NCBI GenBank assembly: GCA_964440405.1
Contig: CAYTSB010000002.1
Location: 1 to 38,383 of the forward strand
DNA: 38,383 nt
Source: DAOSVX01 sp964440405
GTDB lineage: Bacteria > Bacillota_I > Bacilli_A > RF39 > UBA660
Reading direction: 5' to 3'
The first letter of the stretch is position 1. The number at the start of each line of letters is the position of its first letter. Shown one piece after another: positions 31,886-38,383 of the stretch. The position numbers were made by a program, and so were the translations under genes. The notes under the pieces were generated by a model, which had not been told where the DNA came from, searched no databases, and saw only the letters and a program-made list of their open reading frames with translations.

Positions 31886-31949
31886 AATATTTAACCTCCC
31901 TTTCTAAAATGTTTAAATGCATAATACAAAAAAACATCTTTACATAGTG

Positions 31950-31978
31950 ATTGTACAACAAAAAATATAAATATGCAA
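31950..31978 (-). promoter_or_regulatory. Promoter of the InlB-repeat gene
   Basis: Minus strand: -35 TTGCAT (31973-31978), 17-bp spacer, -10 TACAAT (31950-31955). It leaves a leader of about 55 bases. Confidence 0.6.
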
Positions 31979-32036
31979 TAAAAAAAACCTTCTTTTGAGC
32001 CCAATCAATATCTAATATATATTATTGTATTTATTC

Positions 32037-32059
32037 AAAAAAAAATACTTTAAAGTATT
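32037..32059 (-). terminator. Terminator of sirA-yneF-lepB
   Basis: Minus strand palindrome AATACTTTAAAGTATT followed by a run of T. Overlaps the lepB stop. Confidence 0.8.
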
Positions 32060-32612
32060 ATTTTGTTTTACCTATTTCATTTAAAGGCCATATTTTTAAA
32101 ATTGATCTACCAATAATCTGATCTTTTTTAACTAATCCTAAAGATTTATCTCTGCTATCTAAAGAATCTTCTCTATTATCCCCCAATACTAGATACATAT
32201 CTTCAGGAATTTTATTATCGGGGCAATCCAGTTTAGAACAAATATCTTCAAACAAAAAATTATTAGTATGAACATCGGCACTTAAAAACTTTTCATCATA
32301 ACCGACATTGTTAATATATAAAATATTATCTAGATAATGAATTTCTTCTCCCGGTAAACCAATTATTCTTTTAACATAAAGTTTGCCATCAAGGGTCTTT
32401 AAAGCTACAATATCATTTCTTTTAATTTCAAATAATTTATAATTAATTTTAGATAAAACCGTAACATCACCGTCTTTTAAAGTCGGTGACATTGAACTTT
32501 CATATATCTGCTGAAAAGAAATAACATATAAAAATACAATCATTGTTAAAATAATAACAATAATATATTTGAAAGTATCTTTAAAAAATTCATTTACCCC
32601 TCTTAAATCCAC
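32058..32612 (-). CDS. lepB: Signal peptidase I (second copy)
   Basis: 184-residue type I signal peptidase with a single N-terminal anchor (residues 15-33). Catalytic Ser40 in ESSMSPTLKDGD, Lys81 in LYVKRIIGLPGEE, and LGDNREDSLDSR. It differs from the first copy by a longer N-terminus and an insertion with two Cys (ICSKLDCPDNK), which may form a disulfide outside the cell. It follows yneF by 10 bases. Several Firmicutes carry multiple signal peptidases with overlapping substrates. Confidence 0.93.
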   Translation of the reverse strand: MDLRGVNEFFKDTFKYIIVIILTMIVFLYVISFQQIYESSMSPTLKDGDVTVLSKINYKLFEIKRNDIVALKTLDGKLYVKRIIGLPGEEIHYLDNILYINNVGYDEKFLSADVHTNNFLFEDICSKLDCPDNKIPEDMYLVLGDNREDSLDSRDKSLGLVKKDQIIGRSILKIWPLNEIGKTK

Positions 32613-32622
32613 TTAAATCACC

Positions 32623-32832
32623 TTACATATATCTATTCATTTGTTTCATCATTTGATTAACCTGTTTTTGATTTGGTTTTCTACCCATACTGCTCATTAA
32701 TGCTTCAATCATTTTTTCATTGATTGGCGGGTTTTTCTTTAAATATTTTTTCATAAATATTCTAGCTAGAAAAAAGCCAAGAATAAGTCCAGGAATTAAA
32801 CCTACTAGGATTAATAATATATCTTTTATCAT
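32623..32832 (-). CDS. yneF: YneF family membrane protein (UPF0154)
   Basis: 69 residues from the ATG at 32832 with SD GGAG; the TTG six codons upstream overlaps the SD. One membrane helix (ILLILVGLIPGLILGFFLA), then the family's KKYLKKNPPINEKMIEALM and a Gln/Met-rich end (GRKPNQKQVNQMMKQM). Function unknown. In Bacillus yneF follows yneE (sirA), as here. Confidence 0.9.
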   Translation of the reverse strand: MIKDILLILVGLIPGLILGFFLARIFMKKYLKKNPPINEKMIEALMSSMGRKPNQKQVNQMMKQMNRYM

Positions 32833-32887
32833 TTTATCAACTCCATTCAATTATATTATATTAGAATTTTCACTAATTAACAAGAGC

Positions 32888-33298
32888 TTATAACAAACTT
32901 TCCAACCAAAAATAATCTTTATTTTGAAAATCACATACAAAAATGTTGTTATTTTTAATATCTTTAAAAAATACTGGAGCAATTACGGTTGTCTTTAATT
33001 TTAAATAAGAATTATTAATTGTTAATTCTGTTTTTTCATCAGTATAATAATTATTGATAATATGAATATTATTGAATTTAGTATAATTATTATTATGCCT
33101 GTTATGATCAAAAATATTTAAATTAAGATTTTTTTTATCAAAAGGAGTTGCCACTTGAAAAAATAAATCATAAGCCAGAAAAATATCTTTTTTATTAAAA
33201 TTATAAATTTGTTCAAAAGTTTTAAATAAATTATAAGGGTTATCTTTAGTTAAAGATCTAAATTCATCACTAATTTTAAAAATATAAAAAGTTCGCAC
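32888..33298 (-). CDS. SirA-like sporulation inhibitor of replication
   Basis: 136 residues. The weakly conserved layout fits SirA (Bacillus YneE): a starting RTFYIFKISDEFRSLTKDNP, a helical FKTFEQIYNF stretch, and the ending NIFVCDFQNKDYFWLESLL, which aligns with the SirA end (AIDF...YGWLNP). SirA binds DnaA domain I and blocks new rounds of replication once sporulation begins. The genes that follow, yneF after this one, match Bacillus. It starts at GTG with SD AGGTGAT. It is divergent enough that the assignment rests partly on synteny. Confidence 0.62.
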   Translation of the reverse strand: MRTFYIFKISDEFRSLTKDNPYNLFKTFEQIYNFNKKDIFLAYDLFFQVATPFDKKNLNLNIFDHNRHNNNYTKFNNIHIINNYYTDEKTELTINNSYLKLKTTVIAPVFFKDIKNNNIFVCDFQNKDYFWLESLL

Positions 33299-33313
33299 TT
33301 AATCACCTTCTAA

Positions 33314-33347
33314 AATTTAACATAAAAAAACTAAATTTCTTGTCGAA
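33314..33347 (-). promoter_or_regulatory. Possible sirA promoter with a Spo0A-box-like heptamer
   Basis: TGTCGAA at 33341-33347 matches the Spo0A box (TGNCGAA). A possible -10 (TAAATT after TATGT) lies at 33314-33319, which puts the box near -35. The box also lies in the loop of the upstream gene's terminator, so chance is possible. Confidence 0.35.
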
Positions 33348-33357
33348 ATCTAGTTAT
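33325..33357 (-). terminator. Terminator of the small SOS-region gene
   Basis: Minus strand AACTAGATTTC-GACAA-GAAATTTAGTT followed by six or more T. An 11-bp stem with one G-U pair, overlapping the gene's stop. Confidence 0.82.
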
Positions 33358-33511
33358 TTATTATTGCCAATTCCTGTTCTCTAATAATAACACTTTCATA
33401 ACTCTCAACAGGATTTAATTCTCTAAACCGATAGGTACAGGCCAAAGCTATTACTATCGTTAATAGATAGAATGCAATTTCTCCTTTGTTTTTCTTTAAA
33501 TATTTTTTCAT
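33350..33511 (-). CDS. Small membrane protein divergent from lexA (possible YneA counterpart)
   Basis: 53 residues from the ATG at 33511; the longer frame would start in the promoter. SD AAGGAG. A basic start (MKKYLKKNKGE) is followed by one membrane helix (IAFYLLTIVIALACTYRF), then a short acidic extracytoplasmic tail (ELNPVESYESVIIREQE). In Bacillus the gene divergent from lexA is yneA, a membrane-anchored SOS inhibitor of cell division with a LysM domain. This one has the anchor and the position but no LysM. Consensus promoter and LexA-like boxes indicate SOS control. Confidence 0.75.
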   Translation of the reverse strand: MKKYLKKNKGEIAFYLLTIVIALACTYRFRELNPVESYESVIIREQELAIINN

Positions 33512-33535
33512 ATCATCACTCCTTCTTACATTTTC

Positions 33536-33564
33536 ATTATAAATCATACATTTGTTTGTGTCAA
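33536..33564 (-). promoter_or_regulatory. Consensus promoter of the small SOS-region gene, with LexA-like box in the spacer
   Basis: Minus strand TTGACA (33559-33564), 17-bp spacer, TATAAT (33536-33541). The spacer contains AAACAAATGTAT (33546-33557), close to the LexA half-site pair at 33573. Confidence 0.85.
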
Positions 33565-33572
33565 GATTTTTT

Positions 33573-33584
33573 GAACAAATGTTT
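33573..33584 (+). promoter_or_regulatory. LexA box
   Basis: GAACAAATGTTT fits the Gram-positive LexA/DinR site (GAAC-N4-GTTC-like). It overlaps the -35 of lexA by two bases and lies just upstream of the divergent promoter. Confidence 0.8.
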
Positions 33585-33611
33585 GACATTTGACATTTAG
33601 CATGCTAAAAT
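33583..33611 (+). promoter_or_regulatory. Promoter of lexA
   Basis: -35 TTGACA (33583-33588), 17-bp spacer, extended -10 TGC-TAAAAT (33606-33611). The SD GGAGG follows. Confidence 0.85.
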
Positions 33612-33628
33612 ATTTTTGGAGGTAGATA

Positions 33629-34243
33629 ATGAATATAACTAAAAAGCAAGATGAAGTATTAGATTATATTAAAAAATATATTGTAAAGAATGGCTATCCG
33701 CCATCAGTAAGAGAAATTGGTGCTGGTTTAGGCCTTAGTTCTCCTGCCACTGTCTTTACCCATCTTAAAAAGTTAGAAGAAGCCGGATGTATTAAAAAAG
33801 CTAATCAAAAATTTAGAACTATTGAAGTTTTAGTAGAAAATGAATATAAAACTGAAGATGCAGATTTAATTAAGGTTCCACTCCTAGGTAAAATCACAGC
33901 AGGCAATCCAATTGAAGCAATTGAAAGACCTAATGAATTCTTTTCACTACCTGCTTCTCTAGTTCCAAACAAAGAAACAATATTCACTTTAGAAGTAAGT
34001 GGTGAAAGTATGATTAATAAAGGTATCTATGATGGCGATATTGTTATTGTTCAAAAGCAAAAAAATGCCCGTAACGGCGACATCATTGTTGCCATGACTG
34101 AAGAAAATGAAGTTACTTTAAAAACATTCTATAAAGAACAAGATTATATTCGCTTACAACCTGAAAATGATACTATGAAGCCAATAATTTTACCCAATGT
34201 TCAAATACTAGGTAAAGCCATTGGTTTATATCGTAAATTATAA
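33629..34243 (+). CDS. lexA: SOS repressor LexA
   Basis: 204-residue repressor. The N-terminal winged helix has YPPSVREIGAGLGLSSPATV. The autocleavage site is Ala91-Gly92 in GKITAGNPIEA. The Ser-Lys dyad is Ser127 in VSGESMINKG and Lys165 in VTLKTFYKE. On DNA damage RecA filaments trigger self-cleavage. SD GGAGG. Its own promoter overlaps a LexA box, so it is autoregulated. Confidence 0.97.
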   Translation: MNITKKQDEVLDYIKKYIVKNGYPPSVREIGAGLGLSSPATVFTHLKKLEEAGCIKKANQKFRTIEVLVENEYKTEDADLIKVPLLGKITAGNPIEAIERPNEFFSLPASLVPNKETIFTLEVSGESMINKGIYDGDIVIVQKQKNARNGDIIVAMTEENEVTLKTFYKEQDYIRLQPENDTMKPIILPNVQILGKAIGLYRKL

Positions 34244-34244
34244 T

Positions 34245-34268
34245 AAAGAAACTTTCGTTTCTTTTTTT
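34245..34268 (+). terminator. Terminator of lexA
   Basis: AAAGAAAC-TTTC-GTTTCTTT followed by four T, right after the stop codon. Confidence 0.88.
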
Positions 34269-34305
34269 ATTGAATGAATACCGTAGTTATAATAAATTTC
34301 GGCAT

Positions 34306-34326
34306 AAAAAAACAAGCTTTCGCTTG
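34306..34326 (-). terminator. Terminator of the rhomboid gene
   Basis: Minus strand CAAGC-GAAA-GCTTG with a GNRA tetraloop followed by seven T. Confidence 0.88.
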
Positions 34327-34329
34327 CCC

Positions 34330-35478
34330 TTAAAATCCAATAAATGCCATATAGGTTAAAAATGCCAAATAAATAATCAAAACTATAATTCCATTAATTT
34401 TTTCCAGCCTAGTTTCTTTGTTAGGAATACCTAGGGCCATGGCTGAGAGTATCCCACCAATAAGGCCACCAATATGAGCTGAATTATCAACTCCTGAAAG
34501 AATAAACCCTAATAGAAGATTTAAAACAATTAAAGGAATAATTTGATTTTTAAGCACACTTCCTAAATACATCCGATAATGATATCCAAAATATAATAAT
34601 CCTCCTAATAAACCAAATATTGCACCACTTGCTCCGGCAGCCACACTATCAGTAAAGATCATTGAAAGTAAACTACCACTTATAGCACTTATTAAATATA
34701 TTAATAAATATTTGGTTTTTCCTAATAATTTTTCAATTTGGGTACCAATAACGTTTAAAGCATACATGTTAAAAACCAAATGAATTATACCGACATGAAG
34801 AAATGCTGCTGTTATTAAACGATAAACTTCACCATTTCTAACAAGCGGTCCATACATTGCTCCAAAACTCAATAAAGTATTAACATCTTCACTGCCAACA
34901 CCAAAAATATACATTAAAACAAACATTAAAATATTAACACCAATTAAAACTGGAGTAACAATTACATTTTTAGGTTTAAATATTTCATCGTATTTCTCAT
35001 TTTCTTTGGCAGTTTTTTTATTAATATCCTTAGTTACATTAATAATTAAATCCATACCATCCTTAGCATTAAATATTTCTTCTCTAATTTTAGGGAATGT
35101 TTTCTTAACCACCTTGTTTCGAGTTAAATCTTCAATTTTTTCTATTTTTAAAGGTAAGATGTCTTTTTCTTCAGTTAAACTTACCTGATCATTAACATCT
35201 AACAAAATATTCATTGTTGACACTTTAAAAGAAAATGTTTTCTTCTTAATCTGTTTAACAATGCTTCTTGTTTTATATAAATCAAAATCAAATTGTTCAT
35301 TATTATGAATATAATTAGAATTAATTCTAATTATTCGATATGGACCATTTTCATTTTCTAACCATATCTCATCTTTAGCTCCCGCTACAACAATAGGACT
35401 ATAATTCTCTTTAGTAATAAAATAATGAACTAATTTCATGACTATTTCATCTTTTTTGTTTATTAATACTGTGCTCAT
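34330..35478 (-). CDS. Rhomboid-family intramembrane serine protease
   Basis: 382 residues from the ATG at 35478 (SD AAAGGAG); the longer frame overlaps the SD. Residues 1-185 are a soluble cytoplasmic domain, as in Bacillus YqgP. Six or seven membrane helices follow. The catalytic Ser is in AAGASGAIFGLLGG and the His in VDNSAHIGGLIGG. HLVFNMYALNVIG is the conserved loop/helix 2. Unlike YqgP, there are no TPR repeats after the membrane domain. Substrates unknown; YqgP takes part in membrane-protein quality control. Confidence 0.93.
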   Translation of the reverse strand: MSTVLINKKDEIVMKLVHYFITKENYSPIVVAGAKDEIWLENENGPYRIIRINSNYIHNNEQFDFDLYKTRSIVKQIKKKTFSFKVSTMNILLDVNDQVSLTEEKDILPLKIEKIEDLTRNKVVKKTFPKIREEIFNAKDGMDLIINVTKDINKKTAKENEKYDEIFKPKNVIVTPVLIGVNILMFVLMYIFGVGSEDVNTLLSFGAMYGPLVRNGEVYRLITAAFLHVGIIHLVFNMYALNVIGTQIEKLLGKTKYLLIYLISAISGSLLSMIFTDSVAAGASGAIFGLLGGLLYFGYHYRMYLGSVLKNQIIPLIVLNLLLGFILSGVDNSAHIGGLIGGILSAMALGIPNKETRLEKINGIIVLIIYLAFLTYMAFIGF

Positions 35479-35540
35479 TTTTTCTCCTTTGTACTCTTTA
35501 ATTATAACCTTTTTCATATAATTAGTAAAGAGGTGTATAA

Positions 35541-35921
35541 ATGACTGTAATAATTTTTATAATAATTTTACTGCCTTGGATTATGCCCACTATTTTATTC
35601 CCCTTATTTAATATTATGGATATTATGGAGTTAATGATTGCAATTATTAATGCCACCATTTTAATAAGTTTAATTAAAAAAGATTATCTTAGTTTTAATT
35701 TAACTGTTTATTTTATAATTAATTTAATATTATTATTTAGTAATCGTTTGGATTTACTTTATATTAAAAATAATTATTTAACTGTAATCAACACTTTTAT
35801 TTTATTCATTTCCAGTTCATTTATTTATTTTAAATTAAAAAAGATAGATTGTAAATCGAGTAAATTATTCTTTTTCTATCTTTTATACATTGTCAGTTTT
35901 CTAATTTATCTAATTCATTAA
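35541..35921 (+). CDS. Uncharacterised four-helix membrane protein
   Basis: 126 residues, extremely hydrophobic (Ile/Leu/Phe/Tyr). About four membrane helices: residues 3-23, 28-46, 54-68 and 80-98, with a possible fifth at 108-124. I do not recognise it. SD GGTG before the ATG. Its last 29 bases overlap the end of rluD, which is convergent. No terminator is visible between them. It could be a real small membrane protein, but lack of conserved motifs leaves some doubt. Confidence 0.6.
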   Translation: MTVIIFIIILLPWIMPTILFPLFNIMDIMELMIAIINATILISLIKKDYLSFNLTVYFIINLILLFSNRLDLLYIKNNYLTVINTFILFISSSFIYFKLKKIDCKSSKLFFFYLLYIVSFLIYLIH

Positions 35922-36789
35922 TAAAACTCTGGAAAACATCTGGTAAAGAAACTTCAATTTTAATATTTTTTTGAGTTATCGGATGAATAAATGAAATCTT
36001 AGCTGAATGAAGGAATTGCCCAAAGTCATCAGCTGTTTTTTTATTGTAAACCGGATCATTGTAAACCGGATAGCCAATATATTTCGTGTGAACCCTGACC
36101 TGATGAGTTCGACCAGTATCCAAAATCAATGATACCAAAGTATAATTTTGATATTTTTTTATGACTTTCAAATGCGTAATTGCCTTTTTTGAATTATCTT
36201 TTTTGACGGTCATCACTTCCCTGTTAGTTTTATCTCTGCCAATTGGGGCATCGATTGTTGCTTCATTATGTGGGAATCTTCCAACTAAAAGAGCAATATA
36301 TTCTCTTTTAATTTCCTTATTCTTAAACATTTCACTTAATAGTTCATGAGTTTTATCAGTTTTAGCAATTAGCATTAAACCAGAAGTATCCTTATCTAAG
36401 CGATGAACTATCCCGGGACGAAGATCATTATTACTAAGACTCTTACCATGATAAATTAAAGCATTAACGAGAGTATTGTTTTTATTGCCACTGCCGGGAT
36501 GAACTACTAAACCACTTGGTTTGTTAATAACCATTAAATACTCATCTTCATAAATTATATCAATATTAAATTCCATCGGTTCTAAAACAATATCTTTAAC
36601 ATAGCCGTCTTTGATTAAAATAAGATCATTTTCTTTAACTTCATAACTACTTTTTTCTTTCTGACCATTAACCAAAATAAAATCAGCACTAATCATTTTA
36701 GCAACCAAAGATCTGCTTAAAAGAGTATTAAAAGCAATATATTTATCTAGCCTTATTTTTTGTTCTTCTTTTTTTACTACTAACTCCAC
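35893..36789 (-). CDS. rluD: 23S rRNA pseudouridine synthase RluD-type
   Basis: 298 residues from GTG 36789 with AAGGAG upstream. A longer frame starts at TTG deep in lspA and has no SD. The N-terminal S4 domain has IRLDKYIAFNTLLSRSLVAK. The catalytic domain has the Asp in GIVHRLDKDTSGLMLIAKT, then LDTGRTHQVRVHTKYIGYP. It converts uridines in 23S rRNA helix 69 or similar. It overlaps lspA by 47 bases, so expression is probably coupled. lspA-rluD order is conserved in Firmicutes. Confidence 0.93.
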   Translation of the reverse strand: MELVVKKEEQKIRLDKYIAFNTLLSRSLVAKMISADFILVNGQKEKSSYEVKENDLILIKDGYVKDIVLEPMEFNIDIIYEDEYLMVINKPSGLVVHPGSGNKNNTLVNALIYHGKSLSNNDLRPGIVHRLDKDTSGLMLIAKTDKTHELLSEMFKNKEIKREYIALLVGRFPHNEATIDAPIGRDKTNREVMTVKKDNSKKAITHLKVIKKYQNYTLVSLILDTGRTHQVRVHTKYIGYPVYNDPVYNKKTADDFGQFLHSAKISFIHPITQKNIKIEVSLPDVFQSFINELDKLEN

Positions 36790-37243
36790 TTTTTGAATCT
36801 TCTCCTTTGATAATTGCAATTATTAATAGAAATGTACCAATAACAATTGATGTATCACTTAAATTAAATACTGGAAAATTATAATTAAAAATATTAAAAT
36901 CTAGAAAATCTCTAACATAACCAATAAACAAACGATCAACTAAATTACCAAGAATACCACCCAGCAATAATCCAAAAGCAATAGTGTTTCTTTTATTGTC
37001 TTTAAAATTATTTAAGAAATTATAAATAATTGCTAAAGCAATAACTGCTGCGATAATTAATAAAATTGTTTTATTTTTAAATATTCCCCAGGCTGCTCCA
37101 TAATTATGAACATTAGTTAAATAAAAATATCTATCAATTAATCTGATACTACTGTCCAGTTTAATCATTGAGTCAATAATACCTTTAGTCAGTTGATCTA
37201 ATAATAAAGTTATCGTTGATATTAAAATTATTTTCTTGTTCAT
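36743..37243 (-). CDS. lspA: Lipoprotein signal peptidase (signal peptidase II)
   Basis: 166-residue four-helix aspartic protease that cleaves prolipoproteins before the lipid-modified Cys. Signatures: NVHNYGAAWGIF, GGILGNLVDRLFIGYVRDFL (first catalytic Asp) and FPVFNLSDTSIVIG (second). The C-terminal tail is basic (SSKKRRTKNKAR). SD TAGGAG. It is the usual neighbour of rluD. Confidence 0.96.
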   Translation of the reverse strand: MNKKIILISTITLLLDQLTKGIIDSMIKLDSSIRLIDRYFYLTNVHNYGAAWGIFKNKTILLIIAAVIALAIIYNFLNNFKDNKRNTIAFGLLLGGILGNLVDRLFIGYVRDFLDFNIFNYNFPVFNLSDTSIVIGTFLLIIAIIKGEDSKSGVSSKKRRTKNKAR

Positions 37244-37282
37244 AAAATCTCCTAATATAACAATTATACTACATAATAGCCT

Positions 37283-37510
37283 TTATAGGTCAACTAAAAT
37301 AACATCTTCACCTATTTTATTAATTTGATTAAATTGAATAGTAGCTTCCCCGCCAGATCTTAAAATATTTCTAATGAGTTGTCTTGGTTCAACAATTAAA
37401 TAAAGCACTTTGCCTTCATCAAGATTAATTTCAGCATCGATTATTCTACCCACTCTTTTGCCATCTTTAGTATTAATAATATCTTTGGATTGTAAATCAG
37501 AAAGACGCAT
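37283..37510 (-). CDS. YlmC/YmxH family sporulation-associated PRC-barrel protein
   Basis: 75 residues from the ATG at 37510 (SD AGGTGAT; a GTG three codons earlier lies in the SD). The PRC-barrel fold shows RLSDLQSKDIINTKDGKRVG, then IDAEINLDEGKVLYLIVEP. In Bacillus ylmC lies just downstream of sigG, as here, and the YlmC/YmxH family tracks with spore formers. Function not settled. The spacing to sigG (15 bases) makes them one operon. Confidence 0.88.
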   Translation of the reverse strand: MRLSDLQSKDIINTKDGKRVGRIIDAEINLDEGKVLYLIVEPRQLIRNILRSGGEATIQFNQINKIGEDVILVDL

Positions 37511-37525
37511 TTTTATCACCTAATA

Positions 37526-38302
37526 CTATTTTATTAGTTTTTTAACATTATTAATCGCATTTTTTTCAATTCTTGATACCTGAGCTTGACTAATATTTAA
37601 CATTTCGGCAATTTCCATTTGAGTTTTACCAATAATAAAACGATCAATCAAGACTTTTCTTTCTCTTTCTTTAATTCTTTTTAAAGCTTTTCTCAAAGAA
37701 ATAAGCATATCCTTATCCTTATTCAAGTCCTTAATATCAGCAAGTTGGTCAAGTAAATAAATAGTATCGCCACCATCATTATAAATTGGTTCATAGATAC
37801 TCATTGGTTCTCTTAAGCTATCTAACGCAACTGAAATATCATATTCAGTAATATTTAAATATTTGCAAATTACTTCACTACTAGGTTCAATCCCATTTTC
37901 TACAAAATACTTTTCTTTAAAATTGAGTATTTTATAAGCAGTATCTTTAATACTGCGACTTACTCTAACTGCACTGTTATCTCTAATATATCTTTTAATT
38001 TCACCTAAAATTAAAGGTACTGCATAAGTACTGAATCTTACCTCATGAGCCAGGTCAAAGTTATCAACCGCTTTAATTAAGCCAACACAGCCCATTTGAA
38101 ATAAATCATCCATATTATACTTCTCCCGATTAAACTTTCTTAAAATGCTTAAAACCAGTTTTAAATTGCCATTTACTAGCTCTTCTTTAGCATTTAAATC
38201 ACCGCTTTGATATTTTTTAAATAAAATAACCATCTCTTCATTTTTTAAAACTTTAATGTCATTAGTATTAATTCCCGTTATATCTACTTTATACTTTGCC
38301 AA
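37526..38302 (-). CDS. sigG: RNA polymerase sporulation sigma factor sigma-G
   Basis: 258-residue late forespore sigma factor. The opening MAKYKVDITGINTNDIKVLK, then NEEMVILFKKYQ, is characteristic of SigG (NKVEICGVDTSKLPVLKNEEM in Bacillus). Region 2 has DDLFQMGCVGLIKAVDNFDL and RFSTYAVPLILGEIKRYIRDN. Region 3 includes SIYEPIYNDGGDTIYLLDQL. Region 4 has GKTQMEIAEMLNISQAQVSR. It starts at TTG (SD AAGGAG) and the SD is held in a 16-bp leader hairpin. It reads into ylmC/ymxH. sigE would be expected upstream, beyond the window. Confidence 0.95.
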   Translation of the reverse strand: MAKYKVDITGINTNDIKVLKNEEMVILFKKYQSGDLNAKEELVNGNLKLVLSILRKFNREKYNMDDLFQMGCVGLIKAVDNFDLAHEVRFSTYAVPLILGEIKRYIRDNSAVRVSRSIKDTAYKILNFKEKYFVENGIEPSSEVICKYLNITEYDISVALDSLREPMSIYEPIYNDGGDTIYLLDQLADIKDLNKDKDMLISLRKALKRIKERERKVLIDRFIIGKTQMEIAEMLNISQAQVSRIEKNAINNVKKLIK

Positions 38303-38306
38303 TATA

Positions 38307-38344
38307 AAACTCCTTTCTTCTCTATTTTGAGAAGAAAAGAGTTT
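38307..38344 (-). promoter_or_regulatory. sigG leader hairpin burying the SD
   Basis: Minus strand AAACTCTTTTCTTCTC (38329-38344), 6-nt loop AAAATA, then GAGAAGAAAGGAGTTT (38307-38322): 16 consecutive base pairs with one G-U. The complete SD AAAGGAG is in the 3' arm, and the TTG start is 5 bases beyond. Confidence 0.88.
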
Positions 38345-38383
38345 ATTTATTCAAGATGTTGTTTTCTACGATGCTATTATCCA

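Overview
The window looks like a chromosomal segment of a low-GC, Gram-positive (Bacillota/Firmicutes) bacterium with a compact genome. It is very AT-rich, uses the standard code (TGG for Trp, TGA as a true stop, for example at 6001-6003), has purine-rich Shine-Dalgarno (SD) sites, and is packed with overlapping operons. Several gene neighbourhoods match Bacillus: rimM-trmD, lspA-rluD, sigG-ylmC/ymxH, gerE-gerM, ylbD-ylbE, sirA-yneF near lexA, and nfo next to a DUF2624 gene. Reduced gene sizes and many short orphan proteins suggest an uncultured gut-type Bacilli/Erysipelotrichia relative. I cannot name the taxon from sequence alone. The organism is almost certainly a spore former or a recent descendant of one: the window encodes sigma-G, YlmC/YmxH, SpoIIIAH, GerE, GerM, YlbD, YlbE and a SirA-like protein.

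Layout. 1-1.3 kb: a RhuM-family gene and an intergenic stretch. 1.37-7.4 kb (minus): lepB, rplS, three uncharacterised genes, then trmD, rimM, an rRNA/tRNA methyltransferase and a YgjP-type metallopeptidase. 7.4-11.2 kb (minus): an orphan gene and a small SUF iron-sulfur operon (sufC, a short sufD-like gene, sufS, sufU) without sufB. 11.2-13.4 kb: an ABC exporter pair. 13.5-15.4 kb (plus): spoIIIAH, gerE, gerM and tRNA-Arg(TCT). 15.4-20.4 kb: an orphan gene, an MBL hydrolase, efp, rpmG, a class B PBP, a DUF2624 gene and nfo. 20.4-22 kb: a broken surface-protein gene, ylbE, ylbD and a lone type IV prepilin. 22-26.4 kb: parC and parE. 26.4-29 kb: a membrane-anchored protein, an HD-GYP protein, a small membrane protein and a PH-domain protein. 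29-32.6 kb: a 935-residue secreted InlB-type repeat protein and a second lepB. 32.6-34.2 kb: yneF, sirA-like, and a small membrane gene divergent from lexA. 34.3-38.3 kb: rhomboid protease, a small membrane protein, rluD, lspA, ylmC/ymxH and sigG.

The strongest regulatory signal is at the right end. The sigG leader can form a 16-bp hairpin that buries the whole SD, followed by a TTG start codon. This matches the combination known to damp sigma-G translation in Bacillus subtilis. The ylbD leader also has an SD-burying inverted repeat, the spoIIIAH start is framed by four symmetric ATTAAT units, and gerE has a sigma-K-like promoter. The lexA region carries two LexA-like boxes serving divergent near-consensus promoters. 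Other points of interest are the SUF operon with one short SufB/D-family protein, a remnant surface gene that kept its promoter and terminator, and two unrelated orphan genes that share the same promoter module.
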